This document shows, piece after piece, positions 44,601-59,200 of a stretch of DNA of 64,000 bases (positions are counted from its first letter, which is position 1; each line of letters opens with the position of its first letter). The notes beneath the pieces were generated by a model. The model was not told the DNA's origin. It saw only the letters and a list, made by a program, of their open reading frames with translations, and did not search any database. Origin of the DNA: Bugulina stolonifera (taxonomy: Eukaryota > Bryozoa > Gymnolaemata > Cheilostomatida > Bugulidae). The position numbers and the translations under genes are program-made. The DNA lies in NCBI GenBank assembly GCA_935421135.1, contig OW285187.1, positions 33,668,818-33,732,817 on the forward strand, written 5' to 3'.

Positions 44601-45317
44601 AATAAAGGTGCAAACTGACGGGAGCGTTTTGGGGCGAGCGTTTTCTGAGCAAGCGTCAACCGCTACGCCCTTGATAAACACATGGGGCGAACGAAGAGTG
44701 TGGGTTGCCAAGCTTCACTGGTATCACAGCACTAATCATTATCTTTTGACATACAGTAATCAGTAATACATGTAAATTAGCTACCATGCTTGTACTTTTA
44801 GCAACGACTAAATAAGCTAAATCACAAAAACAGCTGAAAAAGAGACTGGTGGTGAAAACAATTTTAAAAAATATATTAGACTTCTGTATACATGCACAAT
44901 ATGTAAGCTATGTAGTACCTGATAACTCCAAAGCTGTATCAAAAAACACCAGATAGAGTAAAATGATAATGAACAAGGGTATTAATTTGATGCTATTTAT
45001 TGGATAATCTTGGATATTGGGTAATACAAAAATTAAAAATACCTATCTGATGCCCTGAAATTGGGAGTATATAGGAATATAGGGAGCTGGGGTGGAAGTG
45101 AGGGTTTGAAATAGGGAGGGTCCCACTCAAATTGGGATAGTTGACCAACCAGGATGCATAATGAGCCCACAGACGCATTTTAGAGAAACAATTACAAATA
45201 CATGTACTAGTTGGATGGACGCATGCCACATATGGACTTATTCTGTGGAAGCTGGACGCATTTATTTGGTACAGTGAGCTGTGCTTTTAGTCCCAAACTT
45301 TTTAGTAAACTTCACTC

Positions 45318-45428
45318 ATTATATATTATGTGAGCTTCATTCATTATATGTAAATTTTATTCATTATATGTAAATTTTATTCATTATATCTAAACTTCAT
45401 TCATTATATGTAGACTTCATTCATATTA
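45318..45428. repeat. 22-bp tandem repeat
   Basis: Five imperfect copies of a unit like ttcattcattatatgtaaac. Confidence 0.8.
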
Positions 45429-45753
45429 TTTTGAAAGTTGATCTCCCAATATAATGTACTAGATTACAAGAATATGTATGTAGATAGAAAGTCAAGGTCC
45501 AAATTCATCAATCTAATCAAGTTAGACCTGGAAATACGGCTAAAGCTAAATGATAAAAACATAATAATACAGCCTAATATTTACAACATCTATGCAGTTT
45601 GGTACAAAAGTTTAGAAAATATCTTGCTATTCCATTTGTACAGTCATTATTCAGCAACTATCCTGAAAAATTTTCCTTAAACATGTCCAACTGATTTCTA
45701 TATTTTTTCGACTCATTTTTACAAACTTTGGTTGGTTACCGAATGTAGTGTGG

Positions 45754-45995
45754 TGTAGCATTGTGTAGCGTACTACAATGTAGCGTACCACAATGTAGCG
45801 TACTACAATGTAGCGTACTACAATGTAGCGTACTACAATGTAGCGTACTACAATGTAGCGTACGGTGTAGCGTACGGTGTAGCGTACGGTGTAGCGTTCG
45901 GTGTAGCGTTCGGTGTAGCGTACGGTGTAGGGTACGGTGTAGGGTACGGTGTAGGGTACGGTGTAGGGTACAGTGTAGGGTACAGTGCAGTGTAG
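45754..45995. repeat. TGTAGCGTAC-type minisatellite
   Basis: Starts as a 15-bp unit (tgtagcgtactacaa, about five copies), then becomes a 12-bp unit (tgtagcgtacgg and tgtagggtacgg). On the minus strand it follows the leucine-rich-repeat exon in frame. Confidence 0.9.
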
Positions 45996-46308
45996 TATTG
46001 TAGTAACCAAAGCAAGTCGCAGTCACAGAGTAGCATATTGTCTTTGAAATTGAATTGAACAAGTCGATCCAAATTTGCGAATGAACAATTTTTTAGGGTA
46101 ACGAGAGCATTTTTAGAGAGGCTCAATTTCTTCAGCATTTCTAGTCCGCTAAATGCACCATCACCTATGTTTGTTAACAAGTTGTATTCCAAAGACAAAT
46201 TATCCAGAACTGACATGCTGGTAAATGCAGCAGACTCAATGCTGAGGAGAAGATTGCCGTCCAGCGAGAGTTTGGTCAACCTCCGTGGATAGCAACCACA
46301 TGCAGAAA
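45984..46308 (-). CDS. Leucine-rich-repeat exon with LRRCT start
   Basis: One exon is visible on the minus strand, from an acceptor (ctcag) at 46309 onward. It reads ACGCYPRRLTKLSLDGNLLL, then three or four LRRs of the LxxLxLxxNxL type (LDNLSLEYNLLTNIGDGAF; LKKLSLSKNALVTLKN), and ends with NMLLCDCDLLWLLQ, the start of an LRR C-terminal cap found in secreted and membrane LRR proteins. The remaining cap cysteines and both flanking parts are not found. The frame stays open through the adjoining minisatellite to 45848, adding a TPYP-rich tail; more likely an intron starts near GCACT/GTACCC. It may be part of a larger gene or a fragment. Confidence 0.5.
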
Positions 46309-46429
46309 CTGAGAATAGAGTTGTAATAAATTCACAAAAAATAGATAATTTTTTGTATTATTGTATCAATAATATTTGTGGGCTTTTATTTAGTACAGGT
46401 TTGTTCTCTGCAACCACATGACACAATAC

Positions 46430-46537
46430 TGAGGCCACGTAGCACACATGACTGAGGCCACCACGTAGCACACATGACTGAGGCCACCACGTAGCACACA
46501 TGACTGAGGCCGCCACGTAGCACACAACACTGAGGCC
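46430..46537. repeat. 26-bp tandem repeat
   Basis: Four copies of a unit like ctgaggccaccacgtagcac plus acatga, the first one shortened. Confidence 0.85.
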
Positions 46538-49021
46538 AGTGGTTATTTGCAATAGTCAAAGTTGGGGGGAGGACACCATAAATTTCAGAGGCTCTGACAG
46601 ATTGATAAATTACTTGGCTAGTGGACCTTAACCAGTCGGCCAAACAACTAGCCATCTATCACTCAGGAATATGACATAACAACAATCTTTGTGGTTTAGA
46701 ACTTGATGAACTAAGCCACAATGTGACTGTGCGGCATGCAGTGTATCAAAATAGTGGTTGACCTTATTTCGTAGCTAATATAAACACAAAGTGTAATTTT
46801 GTAAGCAAGCTAGTACTGGTGGCTCAGTGTAAATATACACTGTAGCAGATGCTGTCTGGAGATTTTGTAGCTTGACCACAAAATTACAGAGATTAAATGT
46901 CAAAATAGAGAGAAGACAACTTCTCCTGCTTCAGTTTTGGCTAAGAACAAAGCCTATCTCAAATTTCTCCACTTACTGCACCTAACTCAAAATGACACAT
47001 GTAGTGTAATGTGGTGTAGTGTAATGCAGTGCAGTGTAGTAGGTGTGATGGTGCAGTTTGGTGTAGTGTACAGCGCGGTGTAGTGTAGTAGGTGCGGTGT
47101 GGCACAGTGTGTTGCAGTGTGGTGCAGTTCGGTGCAGTGCACAGTGTGGTGGAAAGTGTAGTGAAAGATGCCGATGAGTTTTGAATGTATATACCCTAAA
47201 AGCAGAATTTGATAGTGACAGAAATTATTATTTGTCACATTCGCCTTTAGTTAAAACTCTAGTTAAAACAGTAGTATCTGCTTTTAGAGTATTTCGCCAT
47301 CAAACTATTGCTAACTATATAATGTCATGTTCAAGTACACTGTGTATGTACATGGACATGTATATAAATGTACTATAATATTATAATACTTTGCTCACAC
47401 CTGTAGTTTGCCAGGGGACCAAGAGTGGTCTATCAGTCCTCCAATTACATGCACGAAATTAAAATTCAAGACTAGCACTGTTGCACTTGTAATTATTACG
47501 CTGACTCGTATACACTAATCTTATTAGTACAGCCCTAAGCTGGCTGCTCTGGCTATCAGTTCCTGTAGGGACTTTGGCTAAATGATTCCTACTTAGAAGG
47601 TACCATGTAGATTGATATATTAAGTATTTAGAAGTGCATTTATTGAGCTTTCAGGAACAATTGATTTACAAGGCAAAACATTCCAGCTTTTACATAAACC
47701 TTGCTTCTAGGATAAATCAAAGATGCCCTTTGTGTAAAAAATGTTGGCATGTAGTGAGTGGTCAGCGATGTTGGTCAACCGAGCATATGTGGGGCTTTGT
47801 TTGAACTTATGACCACCGAAGCAACCCACATTAAGCAACCCACATCAAATTCCTAACAAGCCAAAATGAAATTGCAAAAAGACAGGACAAAACCTCATCA
47901 ATCAATAACTACATGTACTGTCATAAAGGCAAGACACTGGTAAATAACTAGAGTTAGGAGTTCAGCATTAGAAATACAGTATATCATTATATGAGTTGAA
48001 TGGATAGCACATCAGTGATGTCATCACAACATTAATAATATACAAAGTTTACTAACTCGTCTCTTGGCCTAGCACTATAATTCACATGCAAGTTATGCAC
48101 AAGGATTATCTATATACTTACTATTACTAATAGAATATACATGTATAGGCAATGTCATGAAATACATGACTAAAACAAGTTACTAAAATAGGGTAAATTA
48201 CTGTAACCTCACAACTGCCCAGCCGGCTGACCACTGCTAAAGTTTACACAGGAGGTAATAAGAACACCAAAGAAGCTCTACTGTATGTTACCATCAAACT
48301 ATTTCTACATGTAGCTATAGATTATCGTGTTATGTATACAGTCTATACACTGTGTTTATAACTAAACTACAAAATATCACTGCAGCGGTGCCAGAAAAAC
48401 ACCGAACAGCGGAATAAAAGTTACCAAGCAGCGGATGAATCTCACAGAATAGAATTTTTTGTATATCTTACTTATAGCATGATATTCTGCATTATACATA
48501 CATGTATGTATAACCTTTATTTTACTGGTATCAACTCATAAGATCTCTTCAGTTGGATCTCTTTATTTATGATTGCGACTGTAATTTTATGCTTATAATT
48601 ACATTACAAGTTGAATTGCTAGACTGCTTGATTCTCTGTGTGTAAATATATGAGAAAATATATACATGTACTACATGTATATATAAATGTGTGTGTGTAT
48701 TGTAGTATCACTGCTCATGCAATTGATATACTTATATTAACTTGTTTGCTATCCCGTACCCACTTGGCTGTGTTCTAGTGTCTAGCCAAAATGTACCAAC
48801 TACCTTCATTGTTGAACTGGCTGAAGTGTACTGAAATGGAGCTGCAAGTTTCTGGTGCAATGTGCAATTTTATAATTCCCTCCCAAGATTTTGTCAGCCA
48901 CCATACTTGGCCATATGCTAATTCTAATTCTCTTATTAGAGTTATGTCTAATATTGTACAATTCAATTCTTGGTTTCCATCATGTGACACAGGTACTTAT
49001 TTGGTGATGTCAAATAAAAAC
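46538..49021. other. Intergenic, LRR exon to DHPS copy 2
   Basis: A degenerate G/T-rich tandem region lies at 46998-47160 (gtgtagtg-like). The rest is AT-rich with no recognisable gene. Both strands are open at 48775-49030, but the peptides match nothing I know. Sequence shared with the 3' side of DHPS copy 1 begins at about 49022. Confidence 0.4.
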
Positions 49022-51966
<2,945 letters not shown>

Positions 51967-52689
51967 TCTCAAAAATGACTTTCCTAAAACACACTTATTT
52001 TGTATCCGGTCTAGGACGAGCAAGACCTTAGGTTGGTTATATATAATTATAAAAGTTGGCTTGGTAGCAAAATAATGTAAACAATGAGTACATGTAAACT
52101 ATTTTCATCTATCTGTTTCATGTGAGCAAGTGATAAGTAAGAGGTCTAGGTAACATAACTCTATGTACATGTAATAACAGTACTCACCGTAATAATATTA
52201 GAGAAGATATGGGGATGTTTCACTTTGCCTCCAGTACTTATATAGCTAGCTGGCTCTATGGATTGGTCAATCCCTAATCACTTTGAGGGTCAAGTGCCTG
52301 GGCACTAATGGTGCACATGGTTATTAATGCTACTATGTTGTAGATATAATTTATACAGTAGTTATTAACCCTGTAATAGTAGTACTAATTTTAATTACCT
52401 TTATTGTTGGCTCTGTTGTAGACCTCTAGACACGTCTGCCTTCGGTGATAGCTTGCATAAGAATGCCTTCTACTTCTGAAAGCCCAAAGGTTGCCAACTC
52501 AGCAGTGGGAGGGGTCTATTGTACCAGCATATACTTCTGGCCAAACAGCATCTAAGAATATAATGCTACACCATATAAGGAGCATGTAACTACCTTATAA
52601 CCAATAGTGAGTTAGAGTCTCATTCTCTGTCATATCTATAATATGCCAACTGGCTATCCGTATAAGGGAAATGAGGTCAACAGTTACTG

Positions 52690-52760
52690 TACCATGTACC
52701 ATGCACCATGTACCATGCACCATGTACTATGTACTATGTACCATGTACCGTGCACCGTGT

Positions 52761-52798
<38 letters not shown>

Positions 52799-52819
52799 AT
52801 GCACCGTGCACCATGCACC
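52690..52819. repeat. 7-bp minisatellite (ACCATGT/ACCGTGC)
   Basis: Roughly eighteen copies of a heptamer, accatgt, accatgc, accgtgt or accgtgc. An ORF across it reads repeated APCT/HVP peptides and is not a gene. Confidence 0.9.
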
Positions 52820-53314
52820 AGGCCTATAATTTTATAATCCTATCTCTCACAAATGAGAATAAATAATTGTGGTGAGTTGAACATCAATATATATGTATGT
52901 TACTGCATGTACTGGTAGCAAGATAAGTTACTAGTTAATTACATGCTAGTATGCTAACATGGACAATACAATAACCATTATAATACATGATTAGGATACT
53001 CTACTCTTGTTGGATTAAAAGTAGGTCACCTATGCTGTGGCGATATAACAATATGTGTCAATATAATATATAACATGGTCAAGTGTTTCCAATACCTTGT
53101 GCTCTTAAATTCTTACGATACTCATTATGCGTTAATACAACATGCCCTCCTTCTTGAAAGTTGCGCTCTAGATTATGTACAAGCAAGGAGTAGATACAAG
53201 CAAATCCTATAACAAGTGATTCAATATTTATCACCTACTGTACAGTCCTACAGTGTATAATTAGTATCAGTGCCACAATGACATGAATGTGGCACTGAAT
53301 GAATGGCTCTTGGT

Positions 53315-54066
53315 CAGTGGCGAATCCAGGAATGGAGTAAGGGTGGTGCAAAATAGATAGCTGGGGCTTTTCTTAAGGTAAAACTTCAATTTTCATGTGT
53401 GGCATGCTTCGTGCCCAGTCATGCTGCATCGCAGCGTCCCTTCCAGCTGGAGGTTTGGGGGCACTGTAAGCCCCCCAAAGTGGCCCGGGGCAGCACCCTA
53501 GCAGCTAAGAAAAATCCTGGTACCTGTGGGTCCAGGAGGGCCTAAGAGCCAGTTCAGTTCATTCAGTTAAATGAGTTTGTGGCAAGTTGAGTTAGCTTGA
53601 ATAGTTGTAACTAGCCTATAATTGTTGTTTTGGTTTAAAGCAAAACATAAATGATAATAAATAATATATTTATTCAATGAATAATATAATTACATAAGCA
53701 AAATGAATAAAAATATTTATCTTTTTATCTGTTTTATGGGCCGGCCTAGAAATAAATAAAATTGATAAAAGTTTTTTGTATGATTAAGATGTGACAAGTC
53801 AATGCAACTCATTAAACTCCGACCTATAAATGGCAAAAATGGTTGGAATATTTACATGAATCAAGAAAGATGATAACATATCACATGTTTTTGAACTCCC
53901 TATACATTATAAAAAAGATATTTTTGTGCTAGGTTGACACACACATTCGAATAATTAGCAAAAATAGTCAACCAAAAACAAATCAATAAAAAAAGTTTTT
54001 TTTACTGAAATTTCCAGTAGTGTACATGTAAATGCACCACTTGCACCACCCCTGGATCCGCCCCTG
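53315..54066. mobile_element. Degraded DNA-transposon-like element (CAGTGGCGAATCCAGG ends)
   Basis: Left end CAGTGGCGAATCCAGGAATG and right end CACCCCTGGATCCGCCCCTG are imperfect terminal inverted repeats. The short direct repeat TTGGT abuts both ends (53310-53314 and 54067-54071). Interior without coding capacity. Superfamily not certain. Confidence 0.65.
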
Positions 54067-54221
54067 TTGGTGCTGGACTGGATAGATTCTTGAAATAGAA
54101 TATTTTTTACATATTTACATGACATGTTTCTACTCTTTAATACAACATGATTCAACACATTCAGCCCATAGAATTATCTAACTCTATTGCTCAGCCTACC
54201 ATGCATTTTTTCCATGTGCCA

Positions 54222-54430
54222 AGATAAGATAACTTCGCAAACGTATATTGGTACGGTGTTGTCTTTTCTTGACTAAGAAAGTTTTCCCACTGGTTATATT
54301 TTCGTTGAGAATTACTGGTAACAGGTAATAAATTACCGAGATAAATATTTTACCTATAAATAATGTTTGTTGACAGTTTTGAGAAGCGGGAAAAACAAAA
54401 TTTTAACCTCTGGAAAGCATAATCAAAGCA
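54222..54430. repeat. Intact copy of the repeat split by solo LTR 2
   Basis: Runs from gataagataacttcgcaaac to ggaaagcataatcaaagc, collinear with 43571-43647 joined to 44455-44600. It supplies the empty site for the LTR insertion. Confidence 0.8.
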
Positions 54431-54445
54431 AAGTTCCTACACACA

Positions 54446-54475
54446 ATGATAATATACATATATGTATATTATCAT
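54446..54475. repeat. Perfect 30-bp palindrome
   Basis: The half-site atgataatatacata is followed directly by its exact reverse complement. A related imperfect copy follows at once. Confidence 0.7.
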
Positions 54476-54787
54476 TACATATAATATGTATATTGTCATT
54501 GCTACACATACATGTATATAAACTTTAGTCAAAGAGGGTAAAAGTTTTACTCTCTTTGGCATAATCGCAGTAATAATTACAATCGGTAATGCTAATGCTA
54601 ATGAAATCGACCATCAAAACTGTCCTGTTTTGGATCTGCATACTAGAACCTACACTATTTGCCATTGTAGCACCTAAAAATGACTATAGATCAGAAAACA
54701 AACTAGAAATAAAAGTAAAAGTAAACTGGTATAGTGCGATAATTATTATTACATATTATCAATTTTAATTTTTAATTGTATAATTAT

Positions 54788-55864
54788 CAGAGTTGGGTCC
54801 AAGTCATAGATTTGACTTGACTTGCCAAGTCAAGTCACAAGTCGACTTGACTTGGACTTGCCAACCTGCTGACTTGACTTGACTTTGACTTGCGCATCAA
54901 TGTGACTTGACTTGATTTGACTTGGACACATGAATGACTTGTGATTTCGACTTGACTTTGACTTGCACATCAATGTGACTTGACTTGACTTGACTTGGAC
55001 ACATGAATGACTTGTGATTTTGACTTGGGTTCTGCCAAGTCAATCTGGCAAATAAAAATTTTGTACAGTGTTTAGCCAACATGGAAAAAAGGTCTCAATT
55101 GTCTACCTATTTATCATTTGTACTAGGTCAGTGCTACTAGCAGCACTCAGAGTATATCAAGGTTAGCTATGAGGATACACAATTCAGGCAATATCTAGGC
55201 TGTGTGTACGTGAGACTACACAACGACAATGCATAGTCACAAGTACACACAGTGCAAGTAGTGTAAGTGTAGCCTAGGTGTGGTGTCAGTAGTGAATACA
55301 ATGCACAGTGCAATAATTACTGGAGTTAAATTGCAGGACTGGCCAGTGGACACTCTGTGCTGTACCATGTGCTGTTTACATTCTATGTAACACTGCATCA
55401 CCATTACAATATACAGTATACAATACTATATGACCAGTCTCAACCGTAGTGCCAATAATACTACTTATATAGACTAGTTTTTTACCATGATTGCATAACA
55501 TACATGTACATGCCCTGCTACACCTTGGCATAGGTTTTTCATGGATTGGAATGCCTACTAAACGTAAAATATGATGTTTTGGAAAATGTAAAATTTTTTG
55601 AAGTTGTCTTCCACTTGACTTGCATTTCGACTTGACTTGACTTTGACTTGACTTGACTTGTAACTTGCATGACAGCTGACTTGACTTGACTTGACTTGAG
55701 GCATCACTGACTTGACTTCGACTTGACTTGCCTTCAAAATTTTCGAAGTTACTTGACTTGACTTGACTTGAGGCAGCACTGACTTGACTTCGACTTGACT
55801 TGCCTCCAAAATTTTAGAAATGACTTGACTTGTTGACTTGCAAGTCGACTTGGACCCAACTCTG
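54788..55864. mobile_element. hAT-type foldback MITE (1,077 bp)
   Basis: Ends CAGAGTTGGGTCCAAGTC and its reverse complement. Perfect 8-bp direct repeats ATAATTAT flank it at 54780-54787 and 55865-55872, the size made by hAT transposases; CAG...CTG ends fit as well. Both sub-terminal regions (about 54800-55045 and 55600-55850) are packed with the pentamer CAAGT/ACTTG in opposite dominant senses around a unique centre. No transposase. Confidence 0.92.
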
Positions 55865-56206
55865 ATAATTATTATTGAAAACTAAAATAGTATAGATTTA
55901 CCATTTTTACTCGGAGCTTTGTATTAATCAGTCAGTCTATTAATTATCATTATGGTCATATAGTCATAGTGATATACCATATAATGATATAGGGGCCTAT
56001 TATATTTCACAATGACATGGAGTCTTTGCCGTGTTTGTGGTCGAGTCTATTGGCTGTAGAGCGCAACAATAATGATGATATGATAATGATGAATATTGAT
56101 CACTGGACTGGATTGGATGGAGACCAGTCTACTTAGTCTTATGCATTGATGGGTTCATGAAATGGAATATATTTTACATTGTTTCATAATCTTGGGAACC
56201 AGCACC

Positions 56207-59200
56207 ATGAACAGCTATTCTTCCAAGTTTGACTCTCTATTAGCTAAACTTAAAATCTCCGAAGATGTTAAGCCTGATGGACAAACAGATAAGGGATGGA
56301 TGTGGAAAGATCCAGATTGTGCCATTCTTTTAGATTATCTGATAGAGAATATATCAGAGAGCAATGTAATTAATCCAGCAGAACGTTTACAGTAAGTATG
56401 CTAATAAAGAAGCTACTAACATAGACATGCTTCAACTTTCACTACTAGATTAAATATATATTAGTAGGTATTGATCGAGCACACAGTAAGCAGTATTACC
56501 ATAAACTTTGACTGCATATTAAGCCTTACAATAAACAGTATTTCCAAAAGTTTATTGTTATACTTCCTACTGTAGATATGAACAGCTCTCTCAGCAAGGC
56601 CATGTGGTGTCTGGTAGAAATCTGACTGATGCACTGCAAGCTGCTTCTGGCTTAGAGAGTCTGAGTAAAGATTCACTAGAGGCCAAGATTAGTTCACTTT
56701 CTAAACTTTCAGATTCTCTGAATGTAAAGAAGGCACGTTTAAAACAGATGTCCTCAGATCTGAAGTAAGTTGTGAGTCCATATTATTATCAATATGTTGC
56801 ATGTATAGGCTACTTGTACTGCACCATGCAATATAACACACAATGCGGGTATAACCTTAAGCATATTCGTGAAATGTATATGGCCATGTGTTTTATATGT
56901 TGGTGTTAATAAGTGTTAGTTCTTTGACATGTAGCATACTGTTTCATTTATTTGGCCTATAACTGTGATGGCCTATTGTGTCATACATTTGGCCTACAAC
57001 TGTGATTGCCTACTTGTTCATTCATTAGGCCTACAACTGTGATTACCTACTACATTTTAGATATTAGGCCACAAATATGATGATCTACTGTTTTATTCAT
57101 TCATAACAACTGTAATCAGATTTGTATCTATTTTATGCTTAAACTATATTGTAGGCGAAAAACCTACAATTCGGAGATTCAAATAGATAAAATGAAGCAG
57201 TTAAGTTCTTCGGCCCATCAAGAGTTGAGAGAACAACTGCTTAATTGTGAAAATGAGCACCTTAAGGTACCTGTTAATGTCACATCACGTGTCATCTTAT
57301 GTCGTATCTACACCGTAAGTTGTGACAGGTTGCCTGCAGATCTAGAGTTTAGCTATATATTATGGGGACGTTGATTTCAGAGCAGAAGTTTGTATCTCGA
57401 GCATTACGTATATGTAGGTATGGCATAATGCTATTGGTGCACAGCCACTATACTCTAATTCTTATTCTTGAATTATCTCCCTTGTACAGTTTCAGCAACT
57501 ACTGAAAGAATTAAGAGAAGTCATTCACAGACTGCATTTCATGTATACTGGCTCTGATATGACCTTCTCTAAACTACTGTGTCAGACTGACCTAGATAAT
57601 GTACATGAGGGTGAACAGTCGTACACAGCTGCCCTTGCAGAGTTTACCGACAAACGATTCTTTGAGGTGAAAATACATTTTATGTTAGCTACGTTTTGTT
57701 TCAATTTATTGCGTTTTTTAGATAATCGTGATGTAGTGATGCTAGAAGTAGCAAAATTCATTCCCAATTATAGCCTTGTGGAAAGACATTTATATTTTCG
57801 ATCTTAACTGAGTGATTCAGTAGTAATATTAGTCTAAGTTTAAAAGATAGCTAGTTGGAATGAAACAGTGATGGTGGTTTGATTGTTACATGGTGCTTCA
57901 GATGATTCCGCTTGCCCCAAATTTATTTCTTCTCTCGCCCCAACCCTACCAGATCCCAAATATATCAACTTACATGTATGTGGTGGACCTATGAATATAT
58001 TACATAAATATGTAGCTGTTGTTCAGAGTAGCTTTCTGCTTGTATTGCATCAGATGAAGATAATGTGATAAATTACTCGTATATGCAGGGAGTATCTGAT
58101 ATGGCTGGTGATCATGATGAGTCGTACTATAGATTGGTTGATATCTCAGATCCACAGCTGTTGTCTCTCCACCAGGACTGCGATGAGCATCTGTTAGAAA
58201 GCTGCGAGGAGATGAAGAGATTGCAGCAAATGTTAGTATATATGCATGTGCGTGCGTGCGTGCGTGCGTACAGTGCAAATTTATAAGTCACGTACGTTGT
58301 AAAAATGCAGATATAAATGTGCAAATCCACAATCAGTCATACAATGTATAATCGTGCTTTCTGTACATTTATCTTATACAGAGTGTCGATAGTGGCATTG
58401 GTATAGTTGAACGAGTATTCTTTCGAACAAAAATGGTAATAGAATAGAAGCTTGAGGCTGTACTTATAATACATGCTATAACTATGATGCACCTTCACTC
58501 GCATCAACAATTTCACTGCCATTATCTCTGTTTCACTGTTTCCACACATATTTAGTTATTACAACATGGTGGATATGACTGTGCGTGTGAATTCATCTGT
58601 CTGGGTGTAATGTAGGCATTCGATGAGCCTACGACAGAACGTAGACGCTCGTGTTAACCACGCCAAATGTGAAGCTGCCTGCCAGGTTCTGGAAGATTCC
58701 AGTAAAGAAATGGAGCAGTTATGTAGACTCAGCACTGAACAACTCAAGTATGTGTGTGTTAACGTTCTATTACCAGTGTATATAACTATGGGATAGGATT
58801 AGCCTGGTGTGTGGGTGATTCTCCTGCATTTATTTGGAGGAACAAGTATACTGTGTTATGAAGCACAGAGAACTGCATTATATTGATTTAGTAAGTGTGA
58901 ACACATTTGCACACATGGTATGTGATTATCTACTCTCCTTATATTTATCTGTACAATGTTGGTGTGCTGTATATACATTTAAATGTATTTTTATTCTGAG
59001 ATTAGCTACAAGTTACAGTGAAGTATGTGAAAATATCTCATTGTTTATGTTGTCTTGTCTGATGGCTGGCCACTGGACTACTCTTCATGTCTCTGCTTAT
59101 CCTCTTCCCCCTTCTCTATAACATATCATTATTGAATTTATAATACTATGGGTTAAAGGTAAAGCTTATGTATAATACACACTAAAGGATCACTTTCAAC

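Larger units (their letters stand above)
40846..45847. other. Transposon-rich intergenic region
   Basis: Gene-free apart from mobile elements listed separately: two solo LTRs, a perfect hairpin MITE and a repeat split by one of the LTRs. The stretch 44600-44720 is relatively CpG-rich. A 22-bp tandem repeat lies at 45318-45428. No host coding exon can be supported. Confidence 0.5.

Noticed and set aside
45736..46062. 108- and 119-codon repeat ORFs (TLHCTLHR, VRYIVVRY)
   Set aside because: Alternative frames of the TGTAGCGTAC satellite.
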